Positions 16,383-27,200 of a DNA stretch of 53,486 bases are shown here, piece after piece (within the stretch, counting starts at the first letter, position 1; each line of letters begins with the position of its first letter). Under the pieces are notes generated by a model. That model did not search any database. It was not told where the DNA came from and worked only from the letters and a program-made list of their open reading frames with translations. Origin of the DNA: Deinococcus cellulosilyticus NBRC 106333 = KACC 11606 (GTDB lineage Bacteria; Deinococcota; Deinococci; Deinococcales; Deinococcaceae); contig NZ_BJXB01000034.1 of assembly GCF_007990775.1 (NCBI RefSeq), positions 1-53,486 of the forward strand. Reading direction: 5' to 3'. A program made the translations under genes and the position numbers.

Positions 16383-19130
16383 GTGAACAAACGTCTTCTC
16401 TCCGCAGTTTCTCTCCTGACCCTCGGTTCAGCTTTTGCCATCACCCCCGCCGGATCAACCCTGACCAATCAGGCCCTGGTGGAGGGTGGTGGCGAAACCA
16501 CTTTAAGCAATGCAGTGAACACCATCATCACGGCCCTGTGCCGCCCCGCGCTCACCCCCGATGGCGATCTGGCAAAGCCCGCCCAGGTGTTCGAGGTGTT
16601 GCCTGGAAGCAAAGTGGTGGTGCCCCTCACCCTGAAGAACACCGGCAACGAGAACAGCTCGTTTGCCCTTTCCTGGACCCAGTTCAATCCCAGCTGGACC
16701 CCTGAAAATGTGAAGTTTTACCTGGATGCGAACGGCAATGGCCAGCTCGACAGCGCTGACTTAGAACAGAACAGCCATGATGTCAAGATGAATGATGCGG
16801 TCAGGCTGCTGATGACCTTTACCGTTCCCGTGAAAGCCAGTGGCGACACGTTTCTGGACCCCACCGCCAGCTGTGCGGATGGTGCAAAAGATGACAACAA
16901 CGTCTTCCAGCTGAAACTCAATGCCCAGTCCAGCATGACCCTCACCAAGACCATGACCCCTGCCCTTGTGAAGGCAGGCGAGAAGGTCACCGTGAACCTG
17001 ATGGTCAGGAACACTGGAAACACCTACCTGAAAAACCTCCAGATCCTGGACAACCTGAAACAGACCTCCCTGGAAGGTTTCAGCTTTGTCGCCGGATCTC
17101 TCAAATCCCTGAACAGCAACCCCGAAGTCAAAGAAATGGATGGTCAGGTCTCTGGCACCCTCTCCGAGCTCGCCCCGATGGAGCAGGTTTCCCTGGAATT
17201 CCAGCTGCTGGTGGATGACCTTGCTCTCGCAGGCAGCCATGAAAACCTTGCAACAGCCACTGCAGACAGCCTGAGTGGGGCTCAACTGAAGGTGGAAGCC
17301 CGAGCCCACACTGAAATCGAAGCCCAGTATGGTGTGGCCCTCGGTCCAGTGAATGATCCTGAAGTCCCTGAAGGCTCTGAAGGAGACCGCCAGACCCAGG
17401 AGATCACCCTCCCCGATGCCGAGATGTGCTTCGAGCACACCCTGCTCAACACCTCCAACAGCGAGGACGATTACACCCTGACGGCAGAAGTGCCCGAAGG
17501 CTGGAATGCGGTCTTCCTGAACGTCTACCGCCTGCCTCTGGCCCAGCCTGTGCACCTCAAGGCCCGCGAAGCCGTGAACTACTGGGTATGCTACGAGAAA
17601 AGCAGCGCTGTGGCCTCTGGCAACGTGGATTTCCAGCTCACCGCCACCTCTGCCCACGGTCCGGTGAACAAAACCTGGGACACCGTGAAACTGAGCCTGC
17701 TCCCTGGTGAGGCTGTGGTCCTGACCAAGAGCATCAAAGACGCCCGTGGGAGTGCCCCTGTGTTTGGTCCTTACCTCGCTGGTGAAGCGTTCACCTACGT
17801 GCTGGAGTACAACAACACCACTGGTGTGGATCTGCACAATGTGATCGTGCAAGACACCCTGGTGAGCGGCCTGGAATTTGTCCGTGCCTCTGTGCCCCCC
17901 AGCAGCACCACCGCGCTCCCTGAGAACCAGACGGGCCTGAGCTGGGACATTGGAGACCTGAAGCAAGGAAAAAACAGCATCCTGGTGACGGTAAAACTGA
18001 ACCAGGACCTTGCAGATGGAGCTGTGCTGCGCAACACCTTCTCCCTGACCAGCGATGAAATCAAGAACAGGCTCTCCAATGAGGTCAACGTGGGTGTGTG
18101 GTCTTCTGGCATCCTGTTTGCCAAGGCAGCCCTGCAGGATCAGGTGATGATCGGGGACCAGCTTGGCTGGAAACTGACCGCCACCAACAAGAGCGTGAAC
18201 GGCACCCTGTCCCAGGTGAAGATCGTGGATGACCTGCCCCAGGGCCTGACCTATGTCGCTGGAAGCTCGAAAGTCAATGGCGTGGCCTTCAGGGACCCCA
18301 CTGTTGAGGGCCAGAAGATCACCTGGACGGGCCTCCCCGACATGAAGGTGGGAGCCGTGCTGACCGTGACTTTCAACACCCGCGTCAATCCCGGTGTGGC
18401 CGAGAAGATCCAGAACACCGCTGAATTCACCGCCATGGGCATGAGCAGCACCCAGGCCACCGTGGTCGCCATGCACTCCACTGCCGTTGCCACTGCAAAA
18501 GTGGTTGGCGCAATGGCCCACCCCATCGCCACCCTGGTGGGCCGGGTGTACCTGGACAGCAACGACAACGGCACCTTCGAGCCTGAAGTGGATAAACCCA
18601 TTGAAAAAGCCCGTGTGATTCTGGCTGGAGGCCGCATGGTCCTCACCGACAAACAGGGCCGATACAGCTTCGATGGCCTGGAAGCCGGGGTGTGGGCTGT
18701 GAGGCTTGACCCCAACTCGGTGACCTACGCTCCCAGGGCAACCCCTCAGGATGGCGGTCAGCGGGGCACCCAGTCCTCAATGATCTACGGTCTCTCCACC
18801 CTGGATTTCCCCCTGATTGCTGCCCAGGCCAGAACCGAAACCCTGCGCTCCACCCGCCTGAACTTTGGTCCTGTGACGGTCCACAAGAGCGTCAGCAGAA
18901 ACGCTGAAGGCCGCTACACTGTGACCCTGAACGTCAGTGCAAAAGACACCCTGGAAGACTTCCTGCTGGACGATCCCCTTCCCCAGAATGCCCAACTGGT
19001 ATCTGGAAAGAATACCCTCTCAGATGCAATTCTCGCTGCTGGTGAGCATCAGGTCCAATATGAATTCGTCTTAACAAAAGTGGGCGAGAGTGCCGTAACG
19101 GACCCCGAAGTATCGTGGAACGTGAAATGA
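16383..19130 (+). CDS. Secreted DUF11 / SdrD_B-type surface protein, 915 aa
   Basis: I favour the GTG at 16383, which gives a signal peptide (V)NKRLLSAVSLLTLGSAFA directly and has GAGG upstream; an ATG at 16350 would add eleven residues. Several DUF11 domains are visible (LTKTMTPALVKAGEKVTVNL; LTKSIKDARG...AFTYVLEYNNTTGVDLHNVIVQD; WKLTATNKSVNGTLSQVKIVDDLP). Near residue 720 there is an SdrD_B/CNA-B-like calcium-type domain (LVGRVYLDSNDNGTFEPEVD ... TDKQGRYSFDGLEAG). It ends DPEVSWNVK. A 92-nt gap with a hairpin precedes it; its stop overlaps the next gene by 4 nt. The three C-rich segments could form disulfides. Confidence 0.8.
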   Translation: MNKRLLSAVSLLTLGSAFAITPAGSTLTNQALVEGGGETTLSNAVNTIITALCRPALTPDGDLAKPAQVFEVLPGSKVVVPLTLKNTGNENSSFALSWTQFNPSWTPENVKFYLDANGNGQLDSADLEQNSHDVKMNDAVRLLMTFTVPVKASGDTFLDPTASCADGAKDDNNVFQLKLNAQSSMTLTKTMTPALVKAGEKVTVNLMVRNTGNTYLKNLQILDNLKQTSLEGFSFVAGSLKSLNSNPEVKEMDGQVSGTLSELAPMEQVSLEFQLLVDDLALAGSHENLATATADSLSGAQLKVEARAHTEIEAQYGVALGPVNDPEVPEGSEGDRQTQEITLPDAEMCFEHTLLNTSNSEDDYTLTAEVPEGWNAVFLNVYRLPLAQPVHLKAREAVNYWVCYEKSSAVASGNVDFQLTATSAHGPVNKTWDTVKLSLLPGEAVVLTKSIKDARGSAPVFGPYLAGEAFTYVLEYNNTTGVDLHNVIVQDTLVSGLEFVRASVPPSSTTALPENQTGLSWDIGDLKQGKNSILVTVKLNQDLADGAVLRNTFSLTSDEIKNRLSNEVNVGVWSSGILFAKAALQDQVMIGDQLGWKLTATNKSVNGTLSQVKIVDDLPQGLTYVAGSSKVNGVAFRDPTVEGQKITWTGLPDMKVGAVLTVTFNTRVNPGVAEKIQNTAEFTAMGMSSTQATVVAMHSTAVATAKVVGAMAHPIATLVGRVYLDSNDNGTFEPEVDKPIEKARVILAGGRMVLTDKQGRYSFDGLEAGVWAVRLDPNSVTYAPRATPQDGGQRGTQSSMIYGLSTLDFPLIAAQARTETLRSTRLNFGPVTVHKSVSRNAEGRYTVTLNVSAKDTLEDFLLDDPLPQNAQLVSGKNTLSDAILAAGEHQVQYEFVLTKVGESAVTDPEVSWNVK

Positions 19131-22100
19131 AACGCCTGCTGACCTCACTGACCTTTTTACTGACTTCCATGTCCTTTGCTGCTCGGGCTGTTCTGCCCGA
19201 GTTTTCAGCTGGCGAGGGCAACTGGAGTGCCGATCAGGCCACTGTCGTTCTCGAACAGGACGGTACTGTTCAGCTCCAGGGCCGTGGGAAGGCTGGACTG
19301 GCCCGTTTTGAGGGGCAGGCGTTTGATCTGACCCAGCAGTGGGCCACTGTATTTGAAGCACCCCTTAAAGCGGGAAGCCACACCATTGAAGCCATCTCCC
19401 AGAGTGCACAATGGCGCGTTTCTCAAGGTCATGTCTCTTACCCTGCACTGAATTTCTCTCTGCACGGCGACCAGTTTCAGCCCCTGATGCTGCTGAGTGA
19501 CGTGAAAGACGGCACCCACCTGAAAATGGATGCCGATTCAGGCGTGGACACCACAGTGCAAGTCACCGACAGCAAGGGAAGCACCCAGGTGCTGCAACTG
19601 CCCGTGGATCTGCCCCTGAGCAGCGAAAATGGTCCTTACCTGATCTCTGGCAGACAGACCGAAACCGACACTGATCCCAGTGTGCTGAAAGCCAGCCTGT
19701 CTGGTGAGACGCTGGACCTCTACCCGGTCACCGAGAAAACCCCTGCTTTTGTCAGCATTGCCGCGTTTCTGGCCCTGCCGGACGAGAACCGCCATGTGGG
19801 CGTCCAGAGCACCGTGAACGGGCAACAGAAAGCTGTCCCTGCCCACGGTGCCGTCTACGTGATGGATGCAGGCAACCTGGAGGTCAAAGCAGCAGCCCTG
19901 TCCGGAACCACCCTGCAGGCACCTGCCCAGGTCAACCTGAAGCCCGGTCAGAGCAGCAACGTGCATCTGGAGTTCGTGCCCCAGACCCAGGTGAAACTGG
20001 AAGTGGAGAAAGCCTCAGGTGCCCTCTCTGAAAGCTTCACATTCAAAGCGGTGGCCACCACCGATTTCGAGAGCCTGATTCCTGCCACCCTGTCCATCCG
20101 GCTTCCCGAAGGTTTCACCTCTGCGGATGCACTGGAAGTCACCCGTCCCATCAGCAAGACCCGTCCTGCAGAACTCACTGTGGTGGCCCATGCCTCCAGA
20201 CCTGGCGCTGCTGTCGCCACTGCCCAGCTCAGCCCTTTCAACCAGCAGGCAACCCAGCAGGTGACCGTGTTCGACAGTTCCCTGCTGCAGGTGGAAGTGA
20301 CCCCCTCCAGCCCACTGGTGGACCCTGGCAGCGAGATGACCGTCAAAGTCACCGTGAAAAACGCCGGAACCGCGCCCAGCGGTGAACTGACCCTCACCGG
20401 TCTGACCGACACCGGAATCACCGCAGGCAAGCTTGAAGAAAAGCTTTCTCTGGGTGCTGGCGAAGCAAAAACCTTCGTTGTGCCCATCAAAGTGAACAAA
20501 GATGCCCCTGGGCGCACAATGTACCGCACCCTGCTGAAAAGCAGCTCTGGAGACAGCCGCACTGAAACAGTGATCGGCATCAACCAGCCCAATCTGGAAA
20601 TGGACGTTTCTGGCATCCAGTCCCCTGCCCTGCCCGGTGAGCAGCAAACCGTGAGGGTCACGGTCAAAAACACCGGAACCCGCACCGCCAACTACACCCT
20701 GAAAAACGACCTCGGGGATTTCCTGAAACCCATGTCTGATGTGGATTTCACCGGCACCCTGGAGCCCGGTCAGGAAGTCTCCCATGTGTTCCTGGCCGAG
20801 ACCACCTACGGCGCAGAAGCCACGGGCAGCCTGAAAAGCGTGCTGCAGAGTGAGGCAGGCGAGCAGGTGCAGCATGTTCCTGTGACCCGTGCCCTGGTCC
20901 AGTTCAAACTGGCACTGAGCAAAGACAGAATCAAGATGGGTGAGAACGCCACCTACACCCTGACCGTGAAAAATCCCCTGCCCAGACCCATTTCTTTTCG
21001 TCTGGAAGGCAAGCACGACGACACCGTGCAGCTCTCTGAAGAAGAGACCCGCATCATCAACCTGGAAGCCTTCGAAGAGGGCACCGTGGAGTTCGATGCG
21101 AAGTTCACCAGACCCGGCACCAGAACCCAGCAGTTCACCGCCTTCATGGGTGAAACCGTGGTGGCCACCCCGGTGGAGCTCTCCAGCGAAATTGCCAACG
21201 TGTACACCCTCACCCGTGAGAGCGAATTCGAGCTGCCTTTCACCCAGAACAGCACCGCTCAGGAATTGATCATTGCTCATCCCCTGCCTGCCGGGACCGA
21301 ATACCAGGCGGGCAGCAGCACCCTGAATGGTGAAGCCCTGCCCGATCCCCTGATCGGCAACGACGGGGTGCTGTACTGGAAGGTCAAGGCCGTGCAGAGC
21401 GGAACCCTGAAGTACCAGGTGGTTCACCAGAAATCCCTGACCGATGTCGCAGAACCCACCGTGGTGGCCCTGGTCAGCAACCGTGAACCTGAAGTGCTGG
21501 CTGGACCGTTTCACCGTTCTGATTACCAGTACGCAAAGCCCATCCATGCCAGAACCGAAAACACTGGTGCCATCAAACTGCCGCTGGCAGGAACGGTTTT
21601 CCGCAACCGGGACCGCATCTCGGTGAAGGTGCAGGTGCCTGCAGATCAGGACGGTGCCCTGCTGGTCAACGGTCAACCTGTGGAGGACGCCTCCATCGGC
21701 CTGAGAAGCCTTGATCCTGACTCTGGAATTGCCACTTTTGAGTACGTGGGTCTGCAACTCCAGAAAGGCAGGAACACCCTGACCGTTGGCCAGGAGCAGA
21801 TCGAGGTGCATCTGGCCAGTGCTCCCGTGAAACTGACCGTTGAGCCTGTGCAGAATCTGGCAGACGGCATCACCCCCATCCGCATGAAGATCATTGCCAG
21901 AGATGCCAGCGGGCTTCCCAGCGGTGAGGGCTTTGTGGATGTGCTGTCCAGCCTGGAACCCAACCAGCCTGACGTGAACCCCTTTGAAGGGGGTTACCAG
22001 ATCCGCATGGTGGATGGTGAGGCCCTGCTTGAACTGCGCCCCACCACCAGCACCAGACCCCTGAACCTGACCCTCAAGATGGATCAGCTGACCCAGACCC

Positions 22101-24220
22101 AGGATGTGTCTCTGCAGTTCAGCACCCGTCAGGTGGGTGTGGGTCTGGCCAGCATCACTGCACATGTGGCTCCCTTCAACGTTCAGGGCAAAGGGGCAGC
22201 CTACCTGGAAACCCCTCTGGGTGAAGGTCAGCTTCAAATGGCCATCAACAGTACCGGTCTGGAGAAGAACACCAACCAGAATTTTGCCCTCAGAGGGGAC
22301 GCCAGCATCGAGGAGCAACCCCTTTATGGGGACACTCCGGTGGCTTTCCAGTACGATCACCCGGACTTCAAAGTGAGCTACCGCGAAGGGGCCGTTCCGG
22401 TGGACGCCCTGCCCGTGTCCCAGAATCACGTTTACCTGAGCGCCCAGACCACTGGAGACGGGCAGGTGTCAGGCTTTGTGGGTCTGGTGCCCGGTCATTC
22501 CCGCACCTTCACCATCACCCCTGTGGGAGCCAGAACCTACGCCCTGCCTGACGGGAACATCAACACCTCCAGCGAACGGGTTGAACTCATCACCACCATC
22601 AAAGGTGAAGAGGTCATCAGGGTGCTGAATTACGGGGTGGATTACACCGTGGATTACCTGCACGGGATCATCGAATTTGGACGCCCTCTGATTGCCCTGG
22701 ATGAAGCCCTCAACCCTGTGCGGGTCAAGGTGACTTACACCACCGATGCCGAGACCTCCAACTTCACCGCTTGGGGCGTGCAGGTCAGCAAGAAAACCGA
22801 GAACACCAGCCTGAAACTTGCCGCTGTGCACCTGCCTGAAGGCTCCACGGCAACCGTGGTCTTCTCTGCGAAAAGTGCAACCACCAAAACCGATTTCCAG
22901 GCCAGCACCGATTACAAGGGATACCGCTCTGCAGCGAGTGTTGCCATCAACAGCCTTCCCTGGAACATCTCCATCAAAGGGGGCGTGCAGTCCAGAGGCT
23001 ACACCGGGCTCGACAGACAGCAGGACGGTGAGCACCTCAACCTGCAGGCCAGTTACCGTTTTGATTCCCACTGGTCCTGGCTGGGTCAGGCCGATTACGA
23101 CACCTTCAGTGGCATGCAAAGTGCCAGCATCAGAACCGGCATCCAGTACTCAGAAGATCCCTTCAGTGCCTCTGTGCGTGTGGGCAAGTCCTTCGGGGTC
23201 AAGAGCAGTTACAGCCTGTTTCTGGGAGCAGCCTACGACCAGGACCCCTGGAAAGTCTCTCTGGATCAGCAGATCAACTTCTCGGGAGAACCCAGCGTCA
23301 CCACCTTCAAAGCCGCGTACAAACTGGACCAGAACACCAGTGCGGTCTTCAGAGACGAGTACACCTGGGGGGGCAGCAACACCGCCTTCATCGGGCTGGA
23401 AAGCGTGATGGGCAACACCAATTACAGCATCGGGTATGAACTGCCCAGCAGCACCGGAGAGGGCAACCGTGCCCGCCTTGCTGGCAACACCGTGCTTCCC
23501 CTGGATGACCGCTGGAGTGTGGACCTGAAAGGCAGCATGACCGGAGACCTCTCAAAAGAGCAGGTGACCTTCGGGGCAGGCAGCACCCTGAAATACAACG
23601 CCCAGAACTTCAACAGCAGCCTCGGTCTGGACTACGCCAACTCGGGCAGCAGCAGCAAGTTCTCTGTGCATGCAGGCATGACTGGAAGACTCAGCGACCA
23701 GTGGACCCTGGGCTTTGATGCCCTCAAAGAGTTTGGCGAAGGTGGCCTGGGGACACGCCTGAACCTGAACTTCGCAGGCCGCATGAACAGCGCTTCACTG
23801 CTGGGTTCCCTGAACTACTCGGATGGCACACTGGCCCGAGGAGAAGCACAATTTGGTGCCCACATCGCCGGGAACTTTGTGCAGCGGAATTACCAGATCC
23901 GGGGTCAGGTGGATGCCCGTTACCTGCTCAATGACCCCAGTGCTTTCACGATTCAGGGCCTCGCTGGAGCGAACCTGTTCGTGACCGACAGGATTGGACT
24001 GGGGGCCGTGCTCAGGTACATGACCCAGCCCGCAACCGGAATTCAGGCCTTCGGATATGGCATTGAGGGCAGCGTGAATGTGTGGAATGGAGTGTGGGCC
24101 ACTGTGGGATACAATCCCCAGGGCTTTACTGGAATTGCACCCATCGACAGCCAGGCCGGATTTTACTTCAGACTCGATTTCCTGCTGGATGACAACAGCT
24201 TCAAACACGAGGACAAATGA
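19127..24220 (+). CDS. Giant outer-membrane protein: Ig-like repeats plus C-terminal beta-barrel, 1697 aa
   Basis: Start 19127 overlaps the previous stop (ATGA) and gives the signal peptide MKRLLTSLTFLLTSMSFAARA. Residues ~390-700 hold two to three CARDB/NEW3-like Ig domains (VDPGSEMTVKVTVKNAG, PALPGEQQTVRVTVKNTG, IKMGENATYTLTVKNP). A DUF11-like remnant (ELPFTQNSTAQELIIAHPLP) and an invasin-like domain (VQNLADGITPIRMKIIARDA) follow. A segment around YGVDYTVDYLHGIIEFGRPL resembles the loop seen before barrels in large surface OMPs. The last ~450 residues alternate polar and hydrophobic residues in short strands and end with GFYFRLDFLLDDN, a plausible beta-signal. I infer an outer-membrane anchor or exporter for the neighbouring secreted proteins. 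It is not a known usher by motif. Confidence 0.72.
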   Translation: MKRLLTSLTFLLTSMSFAARAVLPEFSAGEGNWSADQATVVLEQDGTVQLQGRGKAGLARFEGQAFDLTQQWATVFEAPLKAGSHTIEAISQSAQWRVSQGHVSYPALNFSLHGDQFQPLMLLSDVKDGTHLKMDADSGVDTTVQVTDSKGSTQVLQLPVDLPLSSENGPYLISGRQTETDTDPSVLKASLSGETLDLYPVTEKTPAFVSIAAFLALPDENRHVGVQSTVNGQQKAVPAHGAVYVMDAGNLEVKAAALSGTTLQAPAQVNLKPGQSSNVHLEFVPQTQVKLEVEKASGALSESFTFKAVATTDFESLIPATLSIRLPEGFTSADALEVTRPISKTRPAELTVVAHASRPGAAVATAQLSPFNQQATQQVTVFDSSLLQVEVTPSSPLVDPGSEMTVKVTVKNAGTAPSGELTLTGLTDTGITAGKLEEKLSLGAGEAKTFVVPIKVNKDAPGRTMYRTLLKSSSGDSRTETVIGINQPNLEMDVSGIQSPALPGEQQTVRVTVKNTGTRTANYTLKNDLGDFLKPMSDVDFTGTLEPGQEVSHVFLAETTYGAEATGSLKSVLQSEAGEQVQHVPVTRALVQFKLALSKDRIKMGENATYTLTVKNPLPRPISFRLEGKHDDTVQLSEEETRIINLEAFEEGTVEFDAKFTRPGTRTQQFTAFMGETVVATPVELSSEIANVYTLTRESEFELPFTQNSTAQELIIAHPLPAGTEYQAGSSTLNGEALPDPLIGNDGVLYWKVKAVQSGTLKYQVVHQKSLTDVAEPTVVALVSNREPEVLAGPFHRSDYQYAKPIHARTENTGAIKLPLAGTVFRNRDRISVKVQVPADQDGALLVNGQPVEDASIGLRSLDPDSGIATFEYVGLQLQKGRNTLTVGQEQIEVHLASAPVKLTVEPVQNLADGITPIRMKIIARDASGLPSGEGFVDVLSSLEPNQPDVNPFEGGYQIRMVDGEALLELRPTTSTRPLNLTLKMDQLTQTQDVSLQFSTRQVGVGLASITAHVAPFNVQGKGAAYLETPLGEGQLQMAINSTGLEKNTNQNFALRGDASIEEQPLYGDTPVAFQYDHPDFKVSYREGAVPVDALPVSQNHVYLSAQTTGDGQVSGFVGLVPGHSRTFTITPVGARTYALPDGNINTSSERVELITTIKGEEVIRVLNYGVDYTVDYLHGIIEFGRPLIALDEALNPVRVKVTYTTDAETSNFTAWGVQVSKKTENTSLKLAAVHLPEGSTATVVFSAKSATTKTDFQASTDYKGYRSAASVAINSLPWNISIKGGVQSRGYTGLDRQQDGEHLNLQASYRFDSHWSWLGQADYDTFSGMQSASIRTGIQYSEDPFSASVRVGKSFGVKSSYSLFLGAAYDQDPWKVSLDQQINFSGEPSVTTFKAAYKLDQNTSAVFRDEYTWGGSNTAFIGLESVMGNTNYSIGYELPSSTGEGNRARLAGNTVLPLDDRWSVDLKGSMTGDLSKEQVTFGAGSTLKYNAQNFNSSLGLDYANSGSSSKFSVHAGMTGRLSDQWTLGFDALKEFGEGGLGTRLNLNFAGRMNSASLLGSLNYSDGTLARGEAQFGAHIAGNFVQRNYQIRGQVDARYLLNDPSAFTIQGLAGANLFVTDRIGLGAVLRYMTQPATGIQAFGYGIEGSVNVWNGVWATVGYNPQGFTGIAPIDSQAGFYFRLDFLLDDNSFKHEDK

Positions 24221-27200
24221 TGCGTCGAATTCTTCTTCCCCTCCTTCTGCTGCTGGCCCTGGTCTTGCAGGTTGCCAGTGCCCAGGTGATCCGCAACTTC
24301 ACGCCCAGGTACAACGTCACCGACACCGCCAACATCCAGGTGATCGGCAACACCCTGATGACCTGTTCCACCAACTCCGGGGCCACCGGAGCCAGCAGCT
24401 GTCTTGCGGCCCGCAGTGGCACCGCAAGCGTGCTGGCAGACAACAACAACAACAACCACGGGAGTAGCTATGTGGATGTGGACGCCTCAGACTCCCCCAC
24501 CTACAACAACTCCTCGACGGCCACCCTGACCCTGCCTGCCAACTCGACGGTGTTGTGGGCAGGGCTGTACTGGTCTGCCCGCGACAACACCTCCACCGAC
24601 AACACCGACCGCCGTCAGGTGCGCTTCAAGACCCCAGGTGGCAGTTACAGCACCCTCACCTCCAACCAGACCGACGTGACGGGAGCAGACTACCAGTCCT
24701 TTGTGGATGTCACCACCCAGCTCAGAACCTTTGGAGCCGGAACCTACACCATCGGGGGGGTGCGGGCCACTGTGGGCGACACCGTCACCAACACCTATGC
24801 TGTGTGGGGACTCGTGGTGGTCTACCGTGATCCTGGTCAGACCCAGCCCCGAAACATCACCGTGTTCGACGGTTACCTGAACATCTCCACCAACACCGGG
24901 GGCCTCACCACCGCCACCATTCCGGTCTCAGGCTTCACCACCCCCCTGCAGGGAGCTGTGAACACCGAAGTGGGTGTGATGTCCTACGAGGGGGACCTGG
25001 GACTGACCGGAGACGTGATGCAGATGAGCCGCGACAACAGCACCTACATCACCCTCGCCGATGCCCAGAACCCCAGCACCAACTCCTTCAACAGCACCAT
25101 CAGTCGAGGGGGCGTCACCTTCAATGCCAAGGACCCCAACTACACCAACAACCTGGGTGTGGACGTGGACTTCTTCACCCTGACCCCAACCACCAGCCCG
25201 GCCAACCCCCTGCGAAACGGAGACCGCACAGCCTACCTGAGGGTCACCACCACCCAGGACCAGTATTTTCCAGGGATGATCACCTTCTCGACGGACATCT
25301 ACCAGCCAGACATGAAAACCACCAAAGGGGTGATTGATGTCAACGGTGGCACCATCACCGCGGGAGACCAGCTGGAGTACGTGATCACCCTGAAAAACGA
25401 GGGGCTGGGACAGGCCACCAACGTCACCCTCAGCGATGCCATTCCCCAGAACACCACCTATGTGGCAGGCAGCATGAAAATCGATGGGGCAGCCGTCACC
25501 GATGCCAGTGCCGATGACCGTGGAGAGTACGGCGCTTTCTGCAGTTCTGCCAACTGCATCCGGGTCAGGGCTGGAACCGGAGCCAACAGCAGCGCAGGAG
25601 GGACCTTCGATCCCAATGCCTCCACCGAGGTGCGCTTTCGGGTGACCATCGGGGCAGGAACCCCAACAGGCACCTTCATCTACAACCGGGCCACCATTGA
25701 CTACAACACCCTGATCAGCAACCAGAGTTACTCCATTGCCTCAGGAAGTGCATCGGTGGTGGTGCAGGTGGGTGCAGGACTGTCCTACGAGATCTCCGGG
25801 AAGGTCTTCACCGACCTGAATTATGGCGGTGGACCCGGACGCCCCACCACGTCAACGGGCATCTCTGGTCGGGGCAATGCCCGCGTTGAGGTGTACGACA
25901 GTGCAGGCAACTTCCTGACCTCGACCACCACCAACGGGGTGGGAGACTACTTCCTGAGCCTTCCTGCAGGAAGCTACACTTTCCGTGCTGTCAGCAGCAC
26001 TGTGAGCAGTGCCCGGAGTGGGTACACCAGTGCCCTGCTGCCTGTTCAGACGTACCGGACCACCGCTTCCGGGTCCACCGTCACCCCGGTCACCAACAAG
26101 GTGGGCGGCGAAGACCCCAGCAAGGTGGATGCACCCAGCAACACCACCAGTGCCACCCTCTCCAGCCTGACCACCAGCACCCAGACTGCCCAGTCGGTGA
26201 GCAGTGTGACCATCACCAGTTACGCCATCCAGAACATCGACTTCGGGTTCAACTTCAGCACCATCGTGAACACCAATCCCTCTGGTCAGGGGTCTGTGGC
26301 CCAGTTCATCCTCAACTCGAACGCCCTGGGAGACGAGAGCACCATGGCCCAGGTGGGCAACCGCCTCAGCAGCACAGGGGTGACCGAGTCCCTGCCTGCT
26401 GGAGTGGAAAACAGCATCTTCATGATTCCCGCTGCGCAGCTCACCAGTGGGGTGGCCGTCATCAACCTGACCTCCACCCAGACCATGAGCGGTCCCAGCA
26501 CCTCACTGGATGCCACCACCCAGACGGTGAACATCGGGAACACCAATGCAGTGTCTCTGGGCACAGGGGGCACGGTGGGCAGCACCAGTGTGGCCTTCAA
26601 CCAGATCCCTGGCCCTGAAGTGCGGATTTCTGGTCCTCGCAGCCTGAGCTCGGGCATCATCGTGACTGGAAGCAGCAACCAGATCCGGGGCCTGGCCCTG
26701 TACGGATTTGGTGCAGGAGACAGCAACACACCCAGCGGTGCCCTGCAGATCAATGCCGCCTCTGCCAGCGTGCAGCTGAACGTGTTTGGCTCCACAGCAG
26801 CCAGCCTGACCGATCCCGGAGCCTCTGCACGCACTGTCTCTGCCCTGCTGGGTGCAAACAATGCCACAGGCCTCAGCGTGACCCGCAACATCTTCGCCCA
26901 CTCTGGAGGTTACGGGATTTACCTTGCCGGGACCAGCGCAGGGACCTTCACTGGAAACGAGATTCGCAACAACGCCCTCGAATTTCCAGCTGTTGCTGCC
27001 TTCACCCAGGCAGGCACCGGGGCTGTGACCAGCACCCAGAACCGCATTGCCAGCAACCGTGGCACGGGTTTCAGTGTGAGGTCCGGAACGGCCACTTTCA
27101 GCCAGAACACCGTGGACAGCAATGTGCTGGACCAGCAGGGTGCCCTGGCAGGGGTGCGTCTGCTGACCAGCGGCAACACCCTGTCCCAGAACCTGATCGT